Positions 8,457 through 17,845 of a stretch of 64,000 nt of DNA are shown here, in pieces (the first letter of the stretch is position 1; each line of letters starts with the position of its first letter). The notes under the pieces were generated by a model. The model ran no database searches. It was given only the letters and a program-made list of their open reading frames with translations, and was not told the DNA's origin. A program made the position numbers and the translations under genes. The DNA comes from JAFAHS01 sp046728175 (GTDB lineage: Bacteria; Desulfobacterota; Binatia; Binatales; Binataceae). The stretch is taken from assembly GCA_046728175.1 (NCBI GenBank), contig JBKPEA010000100.1:1-64000 (forward strand), written 5' to 3'.

Positions 8457-9142
8457 CGCGCGCTCTCGATAATCGAGCGGAAAATCTTGAGCCCGTCCTC
8501 GCCACCGAGCAGCGGCTCGACCGCGTGTTCCGGATGCGGCATAAGGCCGAACACATTGAATCGTTCGTTGGCCACGCCTGCAATCGCGTGCAGCGAGCCG
8601 TTGGGATTTGCCGCGTCGCTTTGCTGTCCGGCGGCGTCCACATAGCGCAGGAGCACCTGCCCGCGTTCTTCCATCTGGCGGAGTTCGGCTGCGGGCGCCA
8701 CGTAGAGTCCCTCGCCGTGCTTGATCGGTAACTTGAGCACCTCGCCCTGGCGCAACACGCGGGTAAACGGGGTCTGCGCATTCTCGACGCGCACGTGCAC
8801 CAGCTCGCAGATGAACGACAAGGTGCGATTTCGCGTCAGCGCGCCCGGCAGTAGATGAGCTTCGCACAACACCTGGAAGCCGTTGCAGATGCCTACGACC
8901 AGCCCGCCGTCCGCGGCGAATTTGCTGACGCTGTCCATTATCGGCGAAAACCGCGCGATCGCGCCGCAGCGCAGGTAATCGCCGTAGCTGAACCCCCCCG
9001 GCAACAGCACGCACTGCGCACCCTGCAGGGAAGTGTCTTTGTGCCACAGCATCGACGCTTCCTGGCCCATCACCTCCCGCAGCGCCCAGAGCGCGTCGTT
9101 ATCGTCCAGCGAACCGGGGAACCTGACGACGCCCCACTTCAT
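8453..9142 (-). CDS. purQ: Phosphoribosylformylglycinamidine synthase subunit I (glutaminase)
   Basis: This class I glutamine amidotransferase of 229 residues supplies ammonia to PurL. The nucleophile elbow is VGICNGFQVL (cysteine), and the His-Glu pair is in LMPHPEHAVEP near the C-terminus. LLPGGFSYGDYLRCGAIAR is typical of PurQ. The ATG at 9142 (MKWGVVRFPGSLDD) overlaps the purS stop as ATGA, which rules out the longer reading from 9202. Confidence 0.95.
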   Translation of the reverse strand: MKWGVVRFPGSLDDNDALWALREVMGQEASMLWHKDTSLQGAQCVLLPGGFSYGDYLRCGAIARFSPIMDSVSKFAADGGLVVGICNGFQVLCEAHLLPGALTRNRTLSFICELVHVRVENAQTPFTRVLRQGEVLKLPIKHGEGLYVAPAAELRQMEERGQVLLRYVDAAGQQSDAANPNGSLHAIAGVANERFNVFGLMPHPEHAVEPLLGGEDGLKIFRSIIESAR

Positions 9143-9384
9143 TCGCCTTCTACCTCGAAGGTGTAGTCCTCGATGAGTGGATTGGCGAGCAACCGCTCGC
9201 ACATCCGGCGCGCCTGGTCACGCGCCTCGGCGGTTGATTGGGCGCCGATCTCAAGCACGATGTACTTGCCGATCTTGACGTCGGTAATGCTCTTGAAGCC
9301 GAGACTCTTCAGCGAATGCTCGACTGCGCGGCCCTGCGGATCGAGAATTCCCTTGCGCGGCGTGACGAAGACTTTTACCTGCAA
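9139..9384 (-). CDS. purS: Phosphoribosylformylglycinamidine synthase subunit PurS
   Basis: This 81-residue protein has the PurS pattern: VFVTPRKGILDPQGRAVEHSL at the start and a C-terminal RMCERLLANPLIEDYTFEV. PurS bridges PurQ and PurL in bacteria with small PurL. It lies about 100 bases after purC and overlaps purQ. The start at 9384 has GGAGG a few bases upstream. Confidence 0.95.
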   Translation of the reverse strand: MQVKVFVTPRKGILDPQGRAVEHSLKSLGFKSITDVKIGKYIVLEIGAQSTAEARDQARRMCERLLANPLIEDYTFEVEGE

Positions 9385-9484
9385 GCGCGAACCCTCCTCC
9401 CCAGGTCCAGCGGGAAACGCCCGGAGGAGCGGTGCGCTACCTCAAGCATCGGGACTCATCTTCTCCGCACCTAAAACGCGACAC

Positions 9485-10201
9485 TCAGCTCTCCATCCTG
9501 CGCAGCATCTCGTGGTAAGCCTCCTCCACCCCACCCAGGTCGCGGCGAAAGCGATCTTTGTCCAGCTTCTGGCGCGTCTGTTCGTCCCAGAAGCGGCAGG
9601 TGTCGGGACAAATCTCATCGCCCAGCAGGATCTCGCCCTTGTGGCGACCGAACTCCAGCTTGAAGTCGACTAGCAGGACACCGCGCGCATCGAGAAACCG
9701 CTTCAGGACTTCATTGACCTTAAGCGCCAGTGACTTGATTTGCTCGATCTCGGGGGCGGTCGCCCATCCGAATTCGATCGCATGTTCCGGATAAATCAGC
9801 GGATCATCGAGCGGGTCGGACTTGTAGTAGTATTCGACCACTGGCTGCTTGAGCGGTTCGCCCTCTTCGCGCCCGAGCCGCTTGGCCATCGAGCCCGCGA
9901 CGATATTTCGCACCACGGTCTCGACCGGAACGATATCGAGACGCTTGCACAGCATCTCGCGATCGTCCAGGCGGCGCACAAAATGGGTTCTGACCCCGGC
10001 GCGTTCCAGCAGAGTAAAGAACAACTCCGACATCCGGTTGTTCATCACGCCCTTGTCTTCGATGGTCCCGCGCTTTTTGGCGTTGAACGCGGTCGCATCG
10101 TCCTTGAAGTACTGGATCACGAGGTCCGGGTTCGCAGTCGTGTACAGCTTCTTGGCCTTGCCCTCATAGAACATTTCACGTTTTTGAGGAGCGGATTCCA
10201 C
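9485..10201 (-). CDS. purC: SAICAR synthase
   Basis: This is phosphoribosylaminoimidazole-succinocarboxamide synthase, 238 residues, the normal length for the single-domain enzyme. The N-terminal FYEGKAKKLYTT is the ATP-binding loop, and the signature segments VDFKLEFGRHKG and GDEICPDTCRFWD are intact. It lies between purB and purS on the same strand, with gaps of about 130 and 100 bases. A later start at MFYEGK is possible. Confidence 0.95.
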   Translation of the reverse strand: MESAPQKREMFYEGKAKKLYTTANPDLVIQYFKDDATAFNAKKRGTIEDKGVMNNRMSELFFTLLERAGVRTHFVRRLDDREMLCKRLDIVPVETVVRNIVAGSMAKRLGREEGEPLKQPVVEYYYKSDPLDDPLIYPEHAIEFGWATAPEIEQIKSLALKVNEVLKRFLDARGVLLVDFKLEFGRHKGEILLGDEICPDTCRFWDEQTRQKLDKDRFRRDLGGVEEAYHEMLRRMES

Positions 10202-10333
10202 TTTTGTATCTCCGTTTTTGCTTTCAACTATCTGACTGCCTCGAGGCCGACAACGAAACGGTCCGGACGACTATCCACAACGCGGTTTTTCTATTCACAG
10301 CGCGCACCGAACCGGGGTGCCTGAATCCCTCCA

Positions 10334-11782
10334 TCACCCTCCGGATTTGGGCGCGTAACGCTCGACCAGTGCCGCCGCGAGGCCTCCGTAGCTGCGCGGC
10401 GAGAGCTTGCGGAGCGCCTCGCGGGCGCGGTTTTCGAGCGGCAAAGCCTCGATGAATTCCTGGATCACGCGGCGGTCGACTCTTCGGCCGCGGGTCAGCT
10501 CCTTCAGTGTTTCATACGGCCGTGGCAGCCCGCAGGCGCGCATCAGCGTCTGAATGCCCTCCGCGACCACCTCCCACGCCTCCTCATCCTCAAGATCCGC
10601 GGCAATTCGAGGTTCGTTGACCTCGATGCGGTTGAGGCCCCGCTCCAGTGCCGCCAGCGCGACTAGCACGTGTCCGAACGCGGTTCCCACTGCACGCAGC
10701 GCAGTGGAGTCGGTCAAGTCGCGCTGCCAGCGGGAAATGGGCAGTTTCGCCGCCAGATGCCCCAGCAGTGCTGATGCGATCCCGAAGTTGCCCTCGGCGT
10801 TCTCAAAATCGATCGGATTGACCTTGTGCGGCATCACCGAGGAGCCGGTCTCGCCCTTGACCGCCTTCTGGCTGAAGTAGCCGATCGAGATATACGCCCA
10901 CATGTCGCGACAGAAACCGAGCAGGATGGTGTCGATGCGCTCAACGATCGCGAACATCTCGGCCATGAAATCGTGGCTTTCGATTTGCGTGGTCAGCGGG
11001 TTCCAGACCAGGCCCAGACCCTCCACGAATCCCCGCGAATGCGCAGGCCAGTCGACCTCGGGGGCGGCAAAGTGATGAGCATTGAAATTGCCGACCGCGC
11101 CGTTGCATTTGCCCAGATATTCCTGGCGACGGAGCTGGGCAAGCTGCCGATCGACGCGCGCCGCAAAAATGGCCAGTTCCTTACCAAGCGTGGTCGGTGA
11201 GGCTTCCTGACCATGGGTCCGCGCCATCATGGCAAGCGAGCGGTAGCGATGGGCCAGGCCGGCAATACGCACGACGCTCTTCTCGAGTTGCGGGATCAGC
11301 TCTCGCTGCGAGAATTCCTTCAGGGTGAGGGCGTAGGCGAGATTGTTGATGTCCTCGCTGGTACAGCCGAAATGCACGAGCTCGATCGGCAATTTTCCGT
11401 TCACCATCGCCACGCGTTCTTTCAGGAAATACTCAACCGCTTTCACGTCGTGGTTGGTCTCGGACTCGAGCTCCTTGACCCGGCGGGCATCGTCGAGTGA
11501 GAAGCTCTCGTGGATGGCGCGCAGCTTTTTCTGCGTCGCCGCCGGGAGCGGCGCGAGCGCGTGAAAACGAGAATTTTCAGCGAGGGTCAAGTACCATTCG
11601 ACTTCGACCCTCACGCGATAACGGATGAGGGCGAACTCACTGAAATATTCCGCCAGTGAGCGCGTGCGTGCACGGTAACGCCCATCGATCGGGCTTACCG
11701 CCATCAAAGCGGCATCGATATCGGCCGACTTGAACGCCACCGGGACTCGAGATCGTTTGAGTACAACCGGATTATCGCCCAT
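10334..11782 (-). CDS. purB: Adenylosuccinate lyase
   Basis: PurB acts at two steps of purine synthesis (SAICAR to AICAR, and adenylosuccinate to AMP). The fumarase/ASL superfamily signature GSSVMPHKVNPIDFENAEGN and the N-terminal AVSPIDGRY identify the enterobacterial-type enzyme. The reading is 482 residues; an internal ATG at 11704 (MAVSPIDGRY) gives 456 residues, closer to the E. coli length. Neither start has a strong ribosome site. It is the first gene of the pur block. Confidence 0.93.
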   Translation of the reverse strand: MGDNPVVLKRSRVPVAFKSADIDAALMAVSPIDGRYRARTRSLAEYFSEFALIRYRVRVEVEWYLTLAENSRFHALAPLPAATQKKLRAIHESFSLDDARRVKELESETNHDVKAVEYFLKERVAMVNGKLPIELVHFGCTSEDINNLAYALTLKEFSQRELIPQLEKSVVRIAGLAHRYRSLAMMARTHGQEASPTTLGKELAIFAARVDRQLAQLRRQEYLGKCNGAVGNFNAHHFAAPEVDWPAHSRGFVEGLGLVWNPLTTQIESHDFMAEMFAIVERIDTILLGFCRDMWAYISIGYFSQKAVKGETGSSVMPHKVNPIDFENAEGNFGIASALLGHLAAKLPISRWQRDLTDSTALRAVGTAFGHVLVALAALERGLNRIEVNEPRIAADLEDEEAWEVVAEGIQTLMRACGLPRPYETLKELTRGRRVDRRVIQEFIEALPLENRAREALRKLSPRSYGGLAAALVERYAPKSGG

Positions 11783-11824
11783 CGTCCAACGCCTAGATAG
11801 AGGGGTTGCGAGCTTTCGGTTCGC

Positions 11825-12265
11825 TCATCGTCCGGTGTGCCCGAAACCGCCCGGCCCCCGGTCACTTCCGCCGAGTTCGGGCACTTCTTCAATCTCGGCC
11901 CGCACCGCGGGCGCGATCACGAGTTGCGCGATGTGATCGCCCGGATGAATTTCAATCGTGCGGTCGCCCAGGTTCACGATCAGTACCTTCACCTCACCAC
12001 GATAGTCCGCGTCGATCGTTCCCGGTGAGTTGATCATGGTGAGCCCTTCATTGATCGCCCGCCCGCTGCGGGGTCGAACCTGCCCCTCATAGCCGGGCGG
12101 AATCTCAATCGTCAGTCCGGTCGGAATCGCGCGCCGCTCGTTAGGCGCGACGAAAACGGTGCCGCTGACGTCGGCCACCAGGTCCATTCCGGCGGCATGC
12201 TTGGTTTGATAGATGGGAATCTGCGCGCTTGGACGAAGACGTTTGAATTTGATGACCACGCTCAT
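11825..12265 (-). CDS. dut: dUTP diphosphatase
   Basis: This trimeric dUTPase of 146 residues hydrolyses dUTP to dUMP. The conserved motifs are in order: GMDLVADV (1), RPRSGRAINEG (2), GTIDADYRGEV (3, catalytic Asp), GDHIAQLVI (4) and RGPGGFGHTGR (5, the flexible C-terminal arm). I chose ATG 12265 (MSVVIKFKRL), which gives the family length; the longer frame from 12379 adds an unrelated extension. It is upstream of purB by 42 bases on the same strand. Confidence 0.95.
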   Translation of the reverse strand: MSVVIKFKRLRPSAQIPIYQTKHAAGMDLVADVSGTVFVAPNERRAIPTGLTIEIPPGYEGQVRPRSGRAINEGLTMINSPGTIDADYRGEVKVLIVNLGDRTIEIHPGDHIAQLVIAPAVRAEIEEVPELGGSDRGPGGFGHTGR

Positions 12266-12523
12266 GTTTGGGAGAAGTGCTCCAGCAGGTCTGATCAAAG
12301 CGGAATGGTAGAAGCAAAGCGAGCGCACCAGCACTGGAATTCCACAAATGCGCCCGCCCCGGGTTGCCGGCCCCTCCACGAGGCTCTCGCCCTGGCCCTC
12401 GATTCCAGACGATTTTCGCGCGTGCTGCGGTGCGGTCCACCCGTCAGCCGAACGAGCCGGGGGCTCCGTCGACCGTTGTGAAGCGTGACGATCGACGATC
12501 GGACGAGGGCGCAGAGAAAGATG

Positions 12524-13786
12524 CTAGCCGAGTTCGGAAAAGACGCTGGTTCCAAGCTGGCGGCCCTTCAGGTCACCGAGCAGGGCCATCGCCATCTTGC
12601 CGGGTTCGAACAGGGAACTCGCCAGTTCGACGATCTGATCCGCGGTGACGCCGTCGATGCCATCGGCCAGTTCTTCGAGCGACACCTCGCGCGCAAAGTA
12701 AATCTCGTTACGCGCCAGCCGGTTCATCCTGCTCTCGGTCCCCTCCAGACCGAGCAGCATGTTACCTTTGATCTGGCTCTTGGCGCGCGCCAACTCATCG
12801 GGCCTGAGACCCTCGCGCACGACCTTGCGGATTTCCTTGAGCGTCACCTCGAGAACTTCATCGAGCCATTCCGGATTGGTTCCTGCGTAGATCAGCGAGT
12901 AGCCGCAGTCCGCGTATGACGCCATCGATGAGTAAATGCTATAGACGCGGCCGCGCTTCTCGCGGACCTCCTGGAACAGCCGCGACGACATCCCGCCCCC
13001 CAGGGCGGTGTTAAGCACGTAGCTGGCGTAGCGCAGGTCGCTCGCCTGGCTTAGGCCGGGACCCCCGATGCAGATATGCATCTGCTCGAGCTCCTTCTCG
13101 TGGTTCACCACCATCGGCGTTTCCGCTGGCGGCGCGATTTTCTCGACGCGCCCATCGCCGGGAATTGCCCCGAACAGGCGCTGGCAGTCGTGCACGAGCT
13201 GATGGTGATCGACCTGCCCGGCCGCGGCGATGAAGATCCGGCCCGCGCGATAGCGCTCGCCCATGAATGACACCAGGAGGTCGCGATTGATCCGGTTTAC
13301 CGTCTCGACGGAACCAAAAATCGGCAAGGCCAGCGGATGGCCACGCCAGAAGTTGAGCGTAAACAGGTCGTGGATGAAATCGTCCGGCGTGTCTTCGGCC
13401 TGCGAGATTTCCTGCAGGACCACCTGGCGCTCGCGATCGATTTCTTCCGGGGCAAACAGCGACTCCAGAAAAATGTCGGCGAGCAGTTCGGTGGTCATGG
13501 GCAGATGCTGCCCGAGCACCTTGGCGTAGTAGCAGGTGAATTCCTTGCCGGTAAATGCGTTGAGCACGCCACCGACTGCGTCCATTTCTTCGGCGATTTG
13601 CGCCGCGGTGCGCTTGTGCGTGCCCTTGAACAGCAGGTGTTCGATAAAGTGGCTGACACCATTGTCGGCGGGTTCTTCGTAGCGCGAGCCGTTCTCGACC
13701 CAGATCCCGATGGTGGTCGACAGGACGTGCGGCATGGACTCGGTCAGGACCCGGAGGCCATTGTTCAGGCTGGAGGTAGAAATCAT
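12524..13786 (-). CDS. M16 family zinc metallopeptidase (processing-peptidase type)
   Basis: This 420-residue protein starts with LNNGLRVLTESMPHVLSTTIGIWVENGSR-type sequence and carries the inverted zinc motif HFIEH (residues 47-51), with the downstream glutamate in the next helix. This matches the mitochondrial-processing-peptidase-like M16B group, such as Bacillus MlpA/YmxG. Such genes commonly sit next to pnp, as here (22 bases downstream of the pnp stop). The natural substrate is unknown. Confidence 0.9.
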   Translation of the reverse strand: MISTSSLNNGLRVLTESMPHVLSTTIGIWVENGSRYEEPADNGVSHFIEHLLFKGTHKRTAAQIAEEMDAVGGVLNAFTGKEFTCYYAKVLGQHLPMTTELLADIFLESLFAPEEIDRERQVVLQEISQAEDTPDDFIHDLFTLNFWRGHPLALPIFGSVETVNRINRDLLVSFMGERYRAGRIFIAAAGQVDHHQLVHDCQRLFGAIPGDGRVEKIAPPAETPMVVNHEKELEQMHICIGGPGLSQASDLRYASYVLNTALGGGMSSRLFQEVREKRGRVYSIYSSMASYADCGYSLIYAGTNPEWLDEVLEVTLKEIRKVVREGLRPDELARAKSQIKGNMLLGLEGTESRMNRLARNEIYFAREVSLEELADGIDGVTADQIVELASSLFEPGKMAMALLGDLKGRQLGTSVFSELG

Positions 13787-13807
13787 CGGATAATCTGCAG
13801 CGGCGGA

Positions 13808-15901
13808 CTACTTGGCCCGCGCCAGGTCCTGCTTGGCCTCGCGCAGGGAGAGCCGGATCTTGCCGCTGCGATCCACGTCCAGAACCTTGACGTCGATTTC
13901 GTCACCCTCATGTACCACGTCCTCCACCCGGCGCACGCGCTCATCGGAAAGCTGTGAGATATGGAGCAAGCCGTCGGTGCCGGGCATGATTTCAACGAAC
14001 GCCCCGAACTCGACCACCTTGCGCACCCTGCCGTGGTAGATCTTGCCGACCTCGGGCTCGGCACAGATCGCCTGAATTGCCGCGATCGCCTTTTCCAGCG
14101 AGGGCCCATCCGCCGACGCGATGAGCACGGTGCCGTCGTCCTCGATATCGATCTTGGCGCCGGTTTCCTCGACCAGACCGCGAATCACCTTGCCTCCCGG
14201 GCCGATCACTTCGCGAATCTTGTCGGGCTTGATGTGAATGGTCACGATGCGCGGCGCGTAAGCCGAGATGTCTTTGCGCGGGGTCGGGAGCGCTTTCTCC
14301 ATGACCGACAAGATGAACAGACGAGCATCTCGCGCCTGGTAAAGCGCCTGGCGCAGGATCTCGCGGGTGATGCCGCCGGCCTTGTTGTCCATCTGGATCG
14401 CGGTCACGCCGCTGGCCGTGCCGGCAACCTTAAAGTCCATGTCGCCGAGATGGTCTTCGTCTCCCAGGATGTCGGTGAGGACCGCGACCTTTTCTCCTTC
14501 CTTGACCAGTCCCATCGCGATTCCTGCAACCGGCGCCTTGATCGGGACGCCGGCGTCCATCAGCGCGAGGGTTCCACCGCACACGGTCGCCATCGAGGAG
14601 CTGCCATTCGATTCCAGCACCTCCGACACCACCCGAATCGTGTACGGAAAATCCGCTTCGTCCGGCAGTACCGGCGTGAGCGCGCGCTCCGCCAATGCGC
14701 CATGACCGATTTCGCGCCGCGACGGAGCGCGCAGAAATTTAACCTCCCCGGTGGAAAACGGGGGGAAGTTGTAGTGCAGCATGAATTTCTTGAAGCGCTC
14801 GCCCAGCAGCGCGTCGATCTTCTGCTCGTCCGAGCCGGTACCCAGAGTTGCGGTCGCGAGCACCTGGGTCTCGCCGCGACTGAACACCGCCGAACCATGG
14901 GTGCGCGGCAGCACCTGCACCTCGGCGCTCAGCGGGCGGATGTCGGTGGGCTTGCGATCATCGATGCGCCGGCCCTTGTCCAGAATTTCGGACCGGACCC
15001 GCTCGCGCACCAGCTTGTCGCAGGCCTCCGCCAGCTCGCCGCCACGCTCGGCGAATCGTTCGCCCAACGCGGCAACCGCCTGGTCGCTCAGCGAGTAGAG
15101 CGCCGCGTTGCGCTCCTTCTTGCTTGCGATCGCGAGCGCCCGCTCGATGCCGTCGCCGATCTGCTGCTTCACCGCCGCCAGCAGCTCCGCGTCCAGGGCC
15201 TTCTGGGTGAATTCACGCTTGGACTTGCCTGCTAGGTTGCGCAGCTCTTCCTGCATCTCAAACAGGGGTTGCATCGCCTCGTGTGCGGTAAACAGCGCGT
15301 CGACCATGGTGTCCTCGTCGACGACCTCGGCGCCGCCTTCGAGCATCACGATCGAGTCCGGCTTGGCCGCGACCATCAGCGAGAGGTCGCTGTTCTCCAG
15401 GTTTCCGATCGTCGGGCTTACCGCAATCTTGCCGTCAATCCGCCCCATCCGCAGCGCCGCCACCGGACCATTGTGCGGCACGTCGGAGACCTGCAGCGCA
15501 GCCGACGCCGCGATCAGCGAGAGCGCATCAGTATCGTTGTCCCGATCGGCGGACAGAACGGTGACCATAATTTGCGTTTCGCGATCGTATCCCTTGGGGA
15601 ACAAGGGGCGCAGCGCGCGATCGATCAAGCGCGAGGTGAGAATTTCCTTCTCCGACGCGCGTCCCTCGCGCTTGAAAAATCCGCCGGGAATTTTTCCAGC
15701 CGCGAAAGTTTTTTCAAGATAGTCGACCGTCAGCGGCAGAAAGTCGACTTTGTCGCGGCCCTCATAGACCGAGGTAGCGGTGGCGAGCACCACCGTTTCG
15801 CCATACTGGGCGAGCACCGAGCCGTGCGCCTGCTTCGCGAGCCGACCGGTTTCGAGCGACAAACGTCGCCCGGCGAGGTCAATTTCGAGTTTTCGAGACA
15901 T
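13808..15901 (-). CDS. pnp: Polyribonucleotide nucleotidyltransferase (PNPase)
   Basis: The 697-residue protein has two RNase PH-like halves (FLPLTVDYLEKTFAAGKIPGG; THGSAVFSRGETQVLAT), then a KH domain (IKPDKIREVIGPGGKVIRGL) and an S1 domain (GRVRKVVEFGAFVEIMPGTDG). It degrades RNA 3'-5' using phosphate. The start is ATG 15901 (MSRKLEIDLAGRR); the longer frame is rejected because it adds a low-complexity leader. The rpsO-pnp pair is widely conserved. Confidence 0.97.
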   Translation of the reverse strand: MSRKLEIDLAGRRLSLETGRLAKQAHGSVLAQYGETVVLATATSVYEGRDKVDFLPLTVDYLEKTFAAGKIPGGFFKREGRASEKEILTSRLIDRALRPLFPKGYDRETQIMVTVLSADRDNDTDALSLIAASAALQVSDVPHNGPVAALRMGRIDGKIAVSPTIGNLENSDLSLMVAAKPDSIVMLEGGAEVVDEDTMVDALFTAHEAMQPLFEMQEELRNLAGKSKREFTQKALDAELLAAVKQQIGDGIERALAIASKKERNAALYSLSDQAVAALGERFAERGGELAEACDKLVRERVRSEILDKGRRIDDRKPTDIRPLSAEVQVLPRTHGSAVFSRGETQVLATATLGTGSDEQKIDALLGERFKKFMLHYNFPPFSTGEVKFLRAPSRREIGHGALAERALTPVLPDEADFPYTIRVVSEVLESNGSSSMATVCGGTLALMDAGVPIKAPVAGIAMGLVKEGEKVAVLTDILGDEDHLGDMDFKVAGTASGVTAIQMDNKAGGITREILRQALYQARDARLFILSVMEKALPTPRKDISAYAPRIVTIHIKPDKIREVIGPGGKVIRGLVEETGAKIDIEDDGTVLIASADGPSLEKAIAAIQAICAEPEVGKIYHGRVRKVVEFGAFVEIMPGTDGLLHISQLSDERVRRVEDVVHEGDEIDVKVLDVDRSGKIRLSLREAKQDLARAK

Positions 15902-16052
15902 GGTTGTGACACCTGAGGGAGGAACCTGGCCGCGGGACGACTGCGGATTTTTAGTTCCGCCGGGCACCTCGGATGGTGCGCCCAACGACCGGCCCGGGTC
16001 CGCGCCTACCCCTCTCAATCGCTGGGCGGCGCGGCCGTAAATGAATTGCGGC

Positions 16053-16322
16053 CTATCTCCGGATACCGAGCTTTTCGATCAGCCCTTTGTAACGGGCAAA
16101 GTCACGGGAATGCAGATAGTCTAGCAGCCGACGGCGCTGACCTACCAGCTTGAGCAGGCCGCGACGCGAATGATGATCTTTCGCGTGCGTGCTCAGATGC
16201 GAGGTGAGCTGCTCGATACGCGCCGACAGCAGCGCGACCTGAACTTCAGGTGATCCGCTGTCGTTGGCGCTGCGAGCGTTGGCTTGGACTATTTCCCGTT
16301 TGCGGGCGACAGAAAGGGGCAT
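16053..16322 (-). CDS. rpsO: 30S ribosomal protein S15
   Basis: This 89-residue protein matches S15 throughout: GSPEVQVALLSARIEQLTSHL, KDHHSRRGLLKLVGQRRRLLDYL and the end YKGLIEKLGIRR. It binds the central domain of 16S rRNA. The 151-base gap to pnp may hold the pnp leader. Upstream (16323-16571) is a 249-base divergent promoter region shared with the zinc-ribbon PH protein. Confidence 0.97.
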   Translation of the reverse strand: MPLSVARKREIVQANARSANDSGSPEVQVALLSARIEQLTSHLSTHAKDHHSRRGLLKLVGQRRRLLDYLHSRDFARYKGLIEKLGIRR

Positions 16323-16571
16323 CAGGAGCTCTTACTTTTCCCTATCTTCCTTTGTTAGCCGCCCAAATTAGCAGAGGGTCATCGGCGAGTAAAGGTTGTG
16401 GCCCGCCGGCCGGTACTGGTTCAGCAAAAATGCCCGCCTTTCACTGCGCAGCGCAAGTGTCCGCCGCAGATGTGTGGCGGTGGGTAACCTCGCCCCCGCG
16501 ATTTGACGATTACGGGCCGCCTTCCGATAATCACACGGTGATGGAGCGAGGTGAGGTGGCAGGGCGGCGCG

Positions 16572-17111
16572 ATGCGATGTCCTCAGTGCGGTTTTGACGC
16601 AGCCCAGGGCGCGATGTTTTGCTCGCGCTGCGGCACCCGGTTGTTCGCGCCGAAGCCGGCGGCGATTCGCGAGTACGTGCTCCTCAAAGTCCGCCCTTCG
16701 CTGTGGTACTGCGCCAATTTCTTCATCGTCGGTTTGCTGGTCACCGCATTCGGCGGACGGACTTTGTATGTCCAGCACAACCTGTGGCACATCGCCTTTG
16801 CGCTGATGGCACTGGGAGTCGTAATTTTCGTGAGCGGATTGGTGGCCAACCGCTCGGTGGACTGGAGCGTGACTTCGGACCGGATAATCGAGCGCCGGGG
16901 GGTGCTCGCGACCAATCGCCGGGAGATGGAGCTTGCCGACATCCGCTCGGTCGAGGTATCGCAACGCCTGCTGCAGCGGATGCTGGGGCTCGGGGATGTG
17001 ACGATCGCGTCCGCGGCGAGCGCGGACTTCATCGTGCATCTGAACCATGTCGCAAAACCGGCCCAGATCGCCGAGACCGTGCGCCAGGCTCGTCTGAAGA
17101 GGCTCGCCTGA
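16572..17111 (+). CDS. Zinc-ribbon and bacterial PH-domain (YdbT/bPH2-like) membrane protein
   Basis: The product is 179 residues. An N-terminal zinc ribbon (MRCPQCGF, then FCSRCGTRLF) is followed by two membrane helices (about 50-68 and 78-98) and a bacterial PH-like domain with the SDRIIERRGVLATNRREMEL-type strand-turn typical of YdbS/YdbT proteins. I chose ATG 16572 because it places the first CxxC directly at the N-terminus. The stop is two bases from the rnhB start. Function unknown. Confidence 0.7.
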   Translation: MRCPQCGFDAAQGAMFCSRCGTRLFAPKPAAIREYVLLKVRPSLWYCANFFIVGLLVTAFGGRTLYVQHNLWHIAFALMALGVVIFVSGLVANRSVDWSVTSDRIIERRGVLATNRREMELADIRSVEVSQRLLQRMLGLGDVTIASAASADFIVHLNHVAKPAQIAETVRQARLKRLA

Positions 17112-17113
17112 TC

Positions 17114-17749
17114 ATGACGCGTCATCCCGACCTGCGGCACGAACGCAAACTCTGGCGCACCGGCATCGAGGCGGTCGCGGGGGTCGATGAGGCGGGGGTC
17201 GGACCGATGGCGGGTCCGGTGGTCGCCGCCGCGGTGGTATTCAGGCCGGAAACCTACATAAGGGGCGTACACGATTCCAAGCAGCTGCTCGCCGAAAAGC
17301 GCGAGGAACTGCACGCCAAGATCCGCGAATGCGCGCTTACCTTCGGCATCGGGGTCGCGGAGGTCGAGGAGATCGACCGCCTTAACATCTACTGGGCAAC
17401 CATGCGGGCCATCGAGCGCGCGCTCGCGGCCCTCACACGCGCGCCGGAACACGTGCTGATTGATGGCCGCAAGGTTCCCGGCCTGGTGATTCCGCAGACC
17501 CATATCGTCGGCGGCGATCGCAAGAGTTTCTGCATAGCCGCGGCCTCGATTCTCGCAAAGGTTACCCGCGACCGAATCATGACCGCTTATGATGACCAGT
17601 ACCCCGGCTACGGCTTTGCCCAGCACAAGGGCTACTGTACGGCGGATCATTTTCAGCTCCTCGAACAGCTCGGGCCTTCGCCGATCCATCGCCGTTCGTT
17701 CTCGCCGGTTGCGCTCGCCACGCAACTGAAGCTGGATCTGTTCGGGTGA
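17114..17749 (+). CDS. rnhB: Ribonuclease HII
   Basis: This 211-residue enzyme removes ribonucleotides from DNA-RNA hybrids. The catalytic carboxylates are visible in GVDEAGVGPMAGPV (Asp-Glu), VLIDGRKVPG (Asp) and GYCTADHF (Asp), and AAASILAKVTRDRIM is a family signature. The ATG at 17114 (MTRHPDLRHERKLW) follows the previous stop at once, so the two genes are probably co-transcribed. Confidence 0.95.
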   Translation: MTRHPDLRHERKLWRTGIEAVAGVDEAGVGPMAGPVVAAAVVFRPETYIRGVHDSKQLLAEKREELHAKIRECALTFGIGVAEVEEIDRLNIYWATMRAIERALAALTRAPEHVLIDGRKVPGLVIPQTHIVGGDRKSFCIAAASILAKVTRDRIMTAYDDQYPGYGFAQHKGYCTADHFQLLEQLGPSPIHRRSFSPVALATQLKLDLFG

Positions 17750-17790
17750 ACTGTATACTACTTGACTACAACTGTATGAATGTTGATTAG
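17749..17790 (+). promoter_or_regulatory. Candidate pdh promoter with a two-copy direct repeat
   Basis: The octamer AACTGTAT occurs at 17749-17756 and again at 17770-17777, exactly 21 bases apart, about two helical turns. TTGACT (17762-17767) lies between the copies as a possible -35, and GATTAG (17785-17790) follows after 17 bases as a weak -10. This lies between rnhB and pdhA in an AT-rich patch. It could be a regulator site over the pdh promoter; no regulator is encoded nearby. Confidence 0.4.
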
Positions 17791-17845
17791 CCCTTTCTTG
17801 ATCGACGGCAGTTAATCATCTAGCGTGAGCTTGAGGGTTTCTTTT

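Noticed and set aside
6225..9047. Single 940-residue protein reading for purL
   Set aside because: The first 197 residues are an out-of-frame translation of purQ; the ATGA overlap fixes the purL start at 8456.
13961..15916. Long open frames on the plus strand opposite pnp
   Set aside because: They lie wholly antisense to a certain gene, have an Arg/His-rich shadow composition and no ribosome site. High GC content leaves such frames open by chance.
16583..17725. 380-codon minus-strand frame opposite the PH-domain and rnhB genes
   Set aside because: Shadow of two well-supported genes; no family features.
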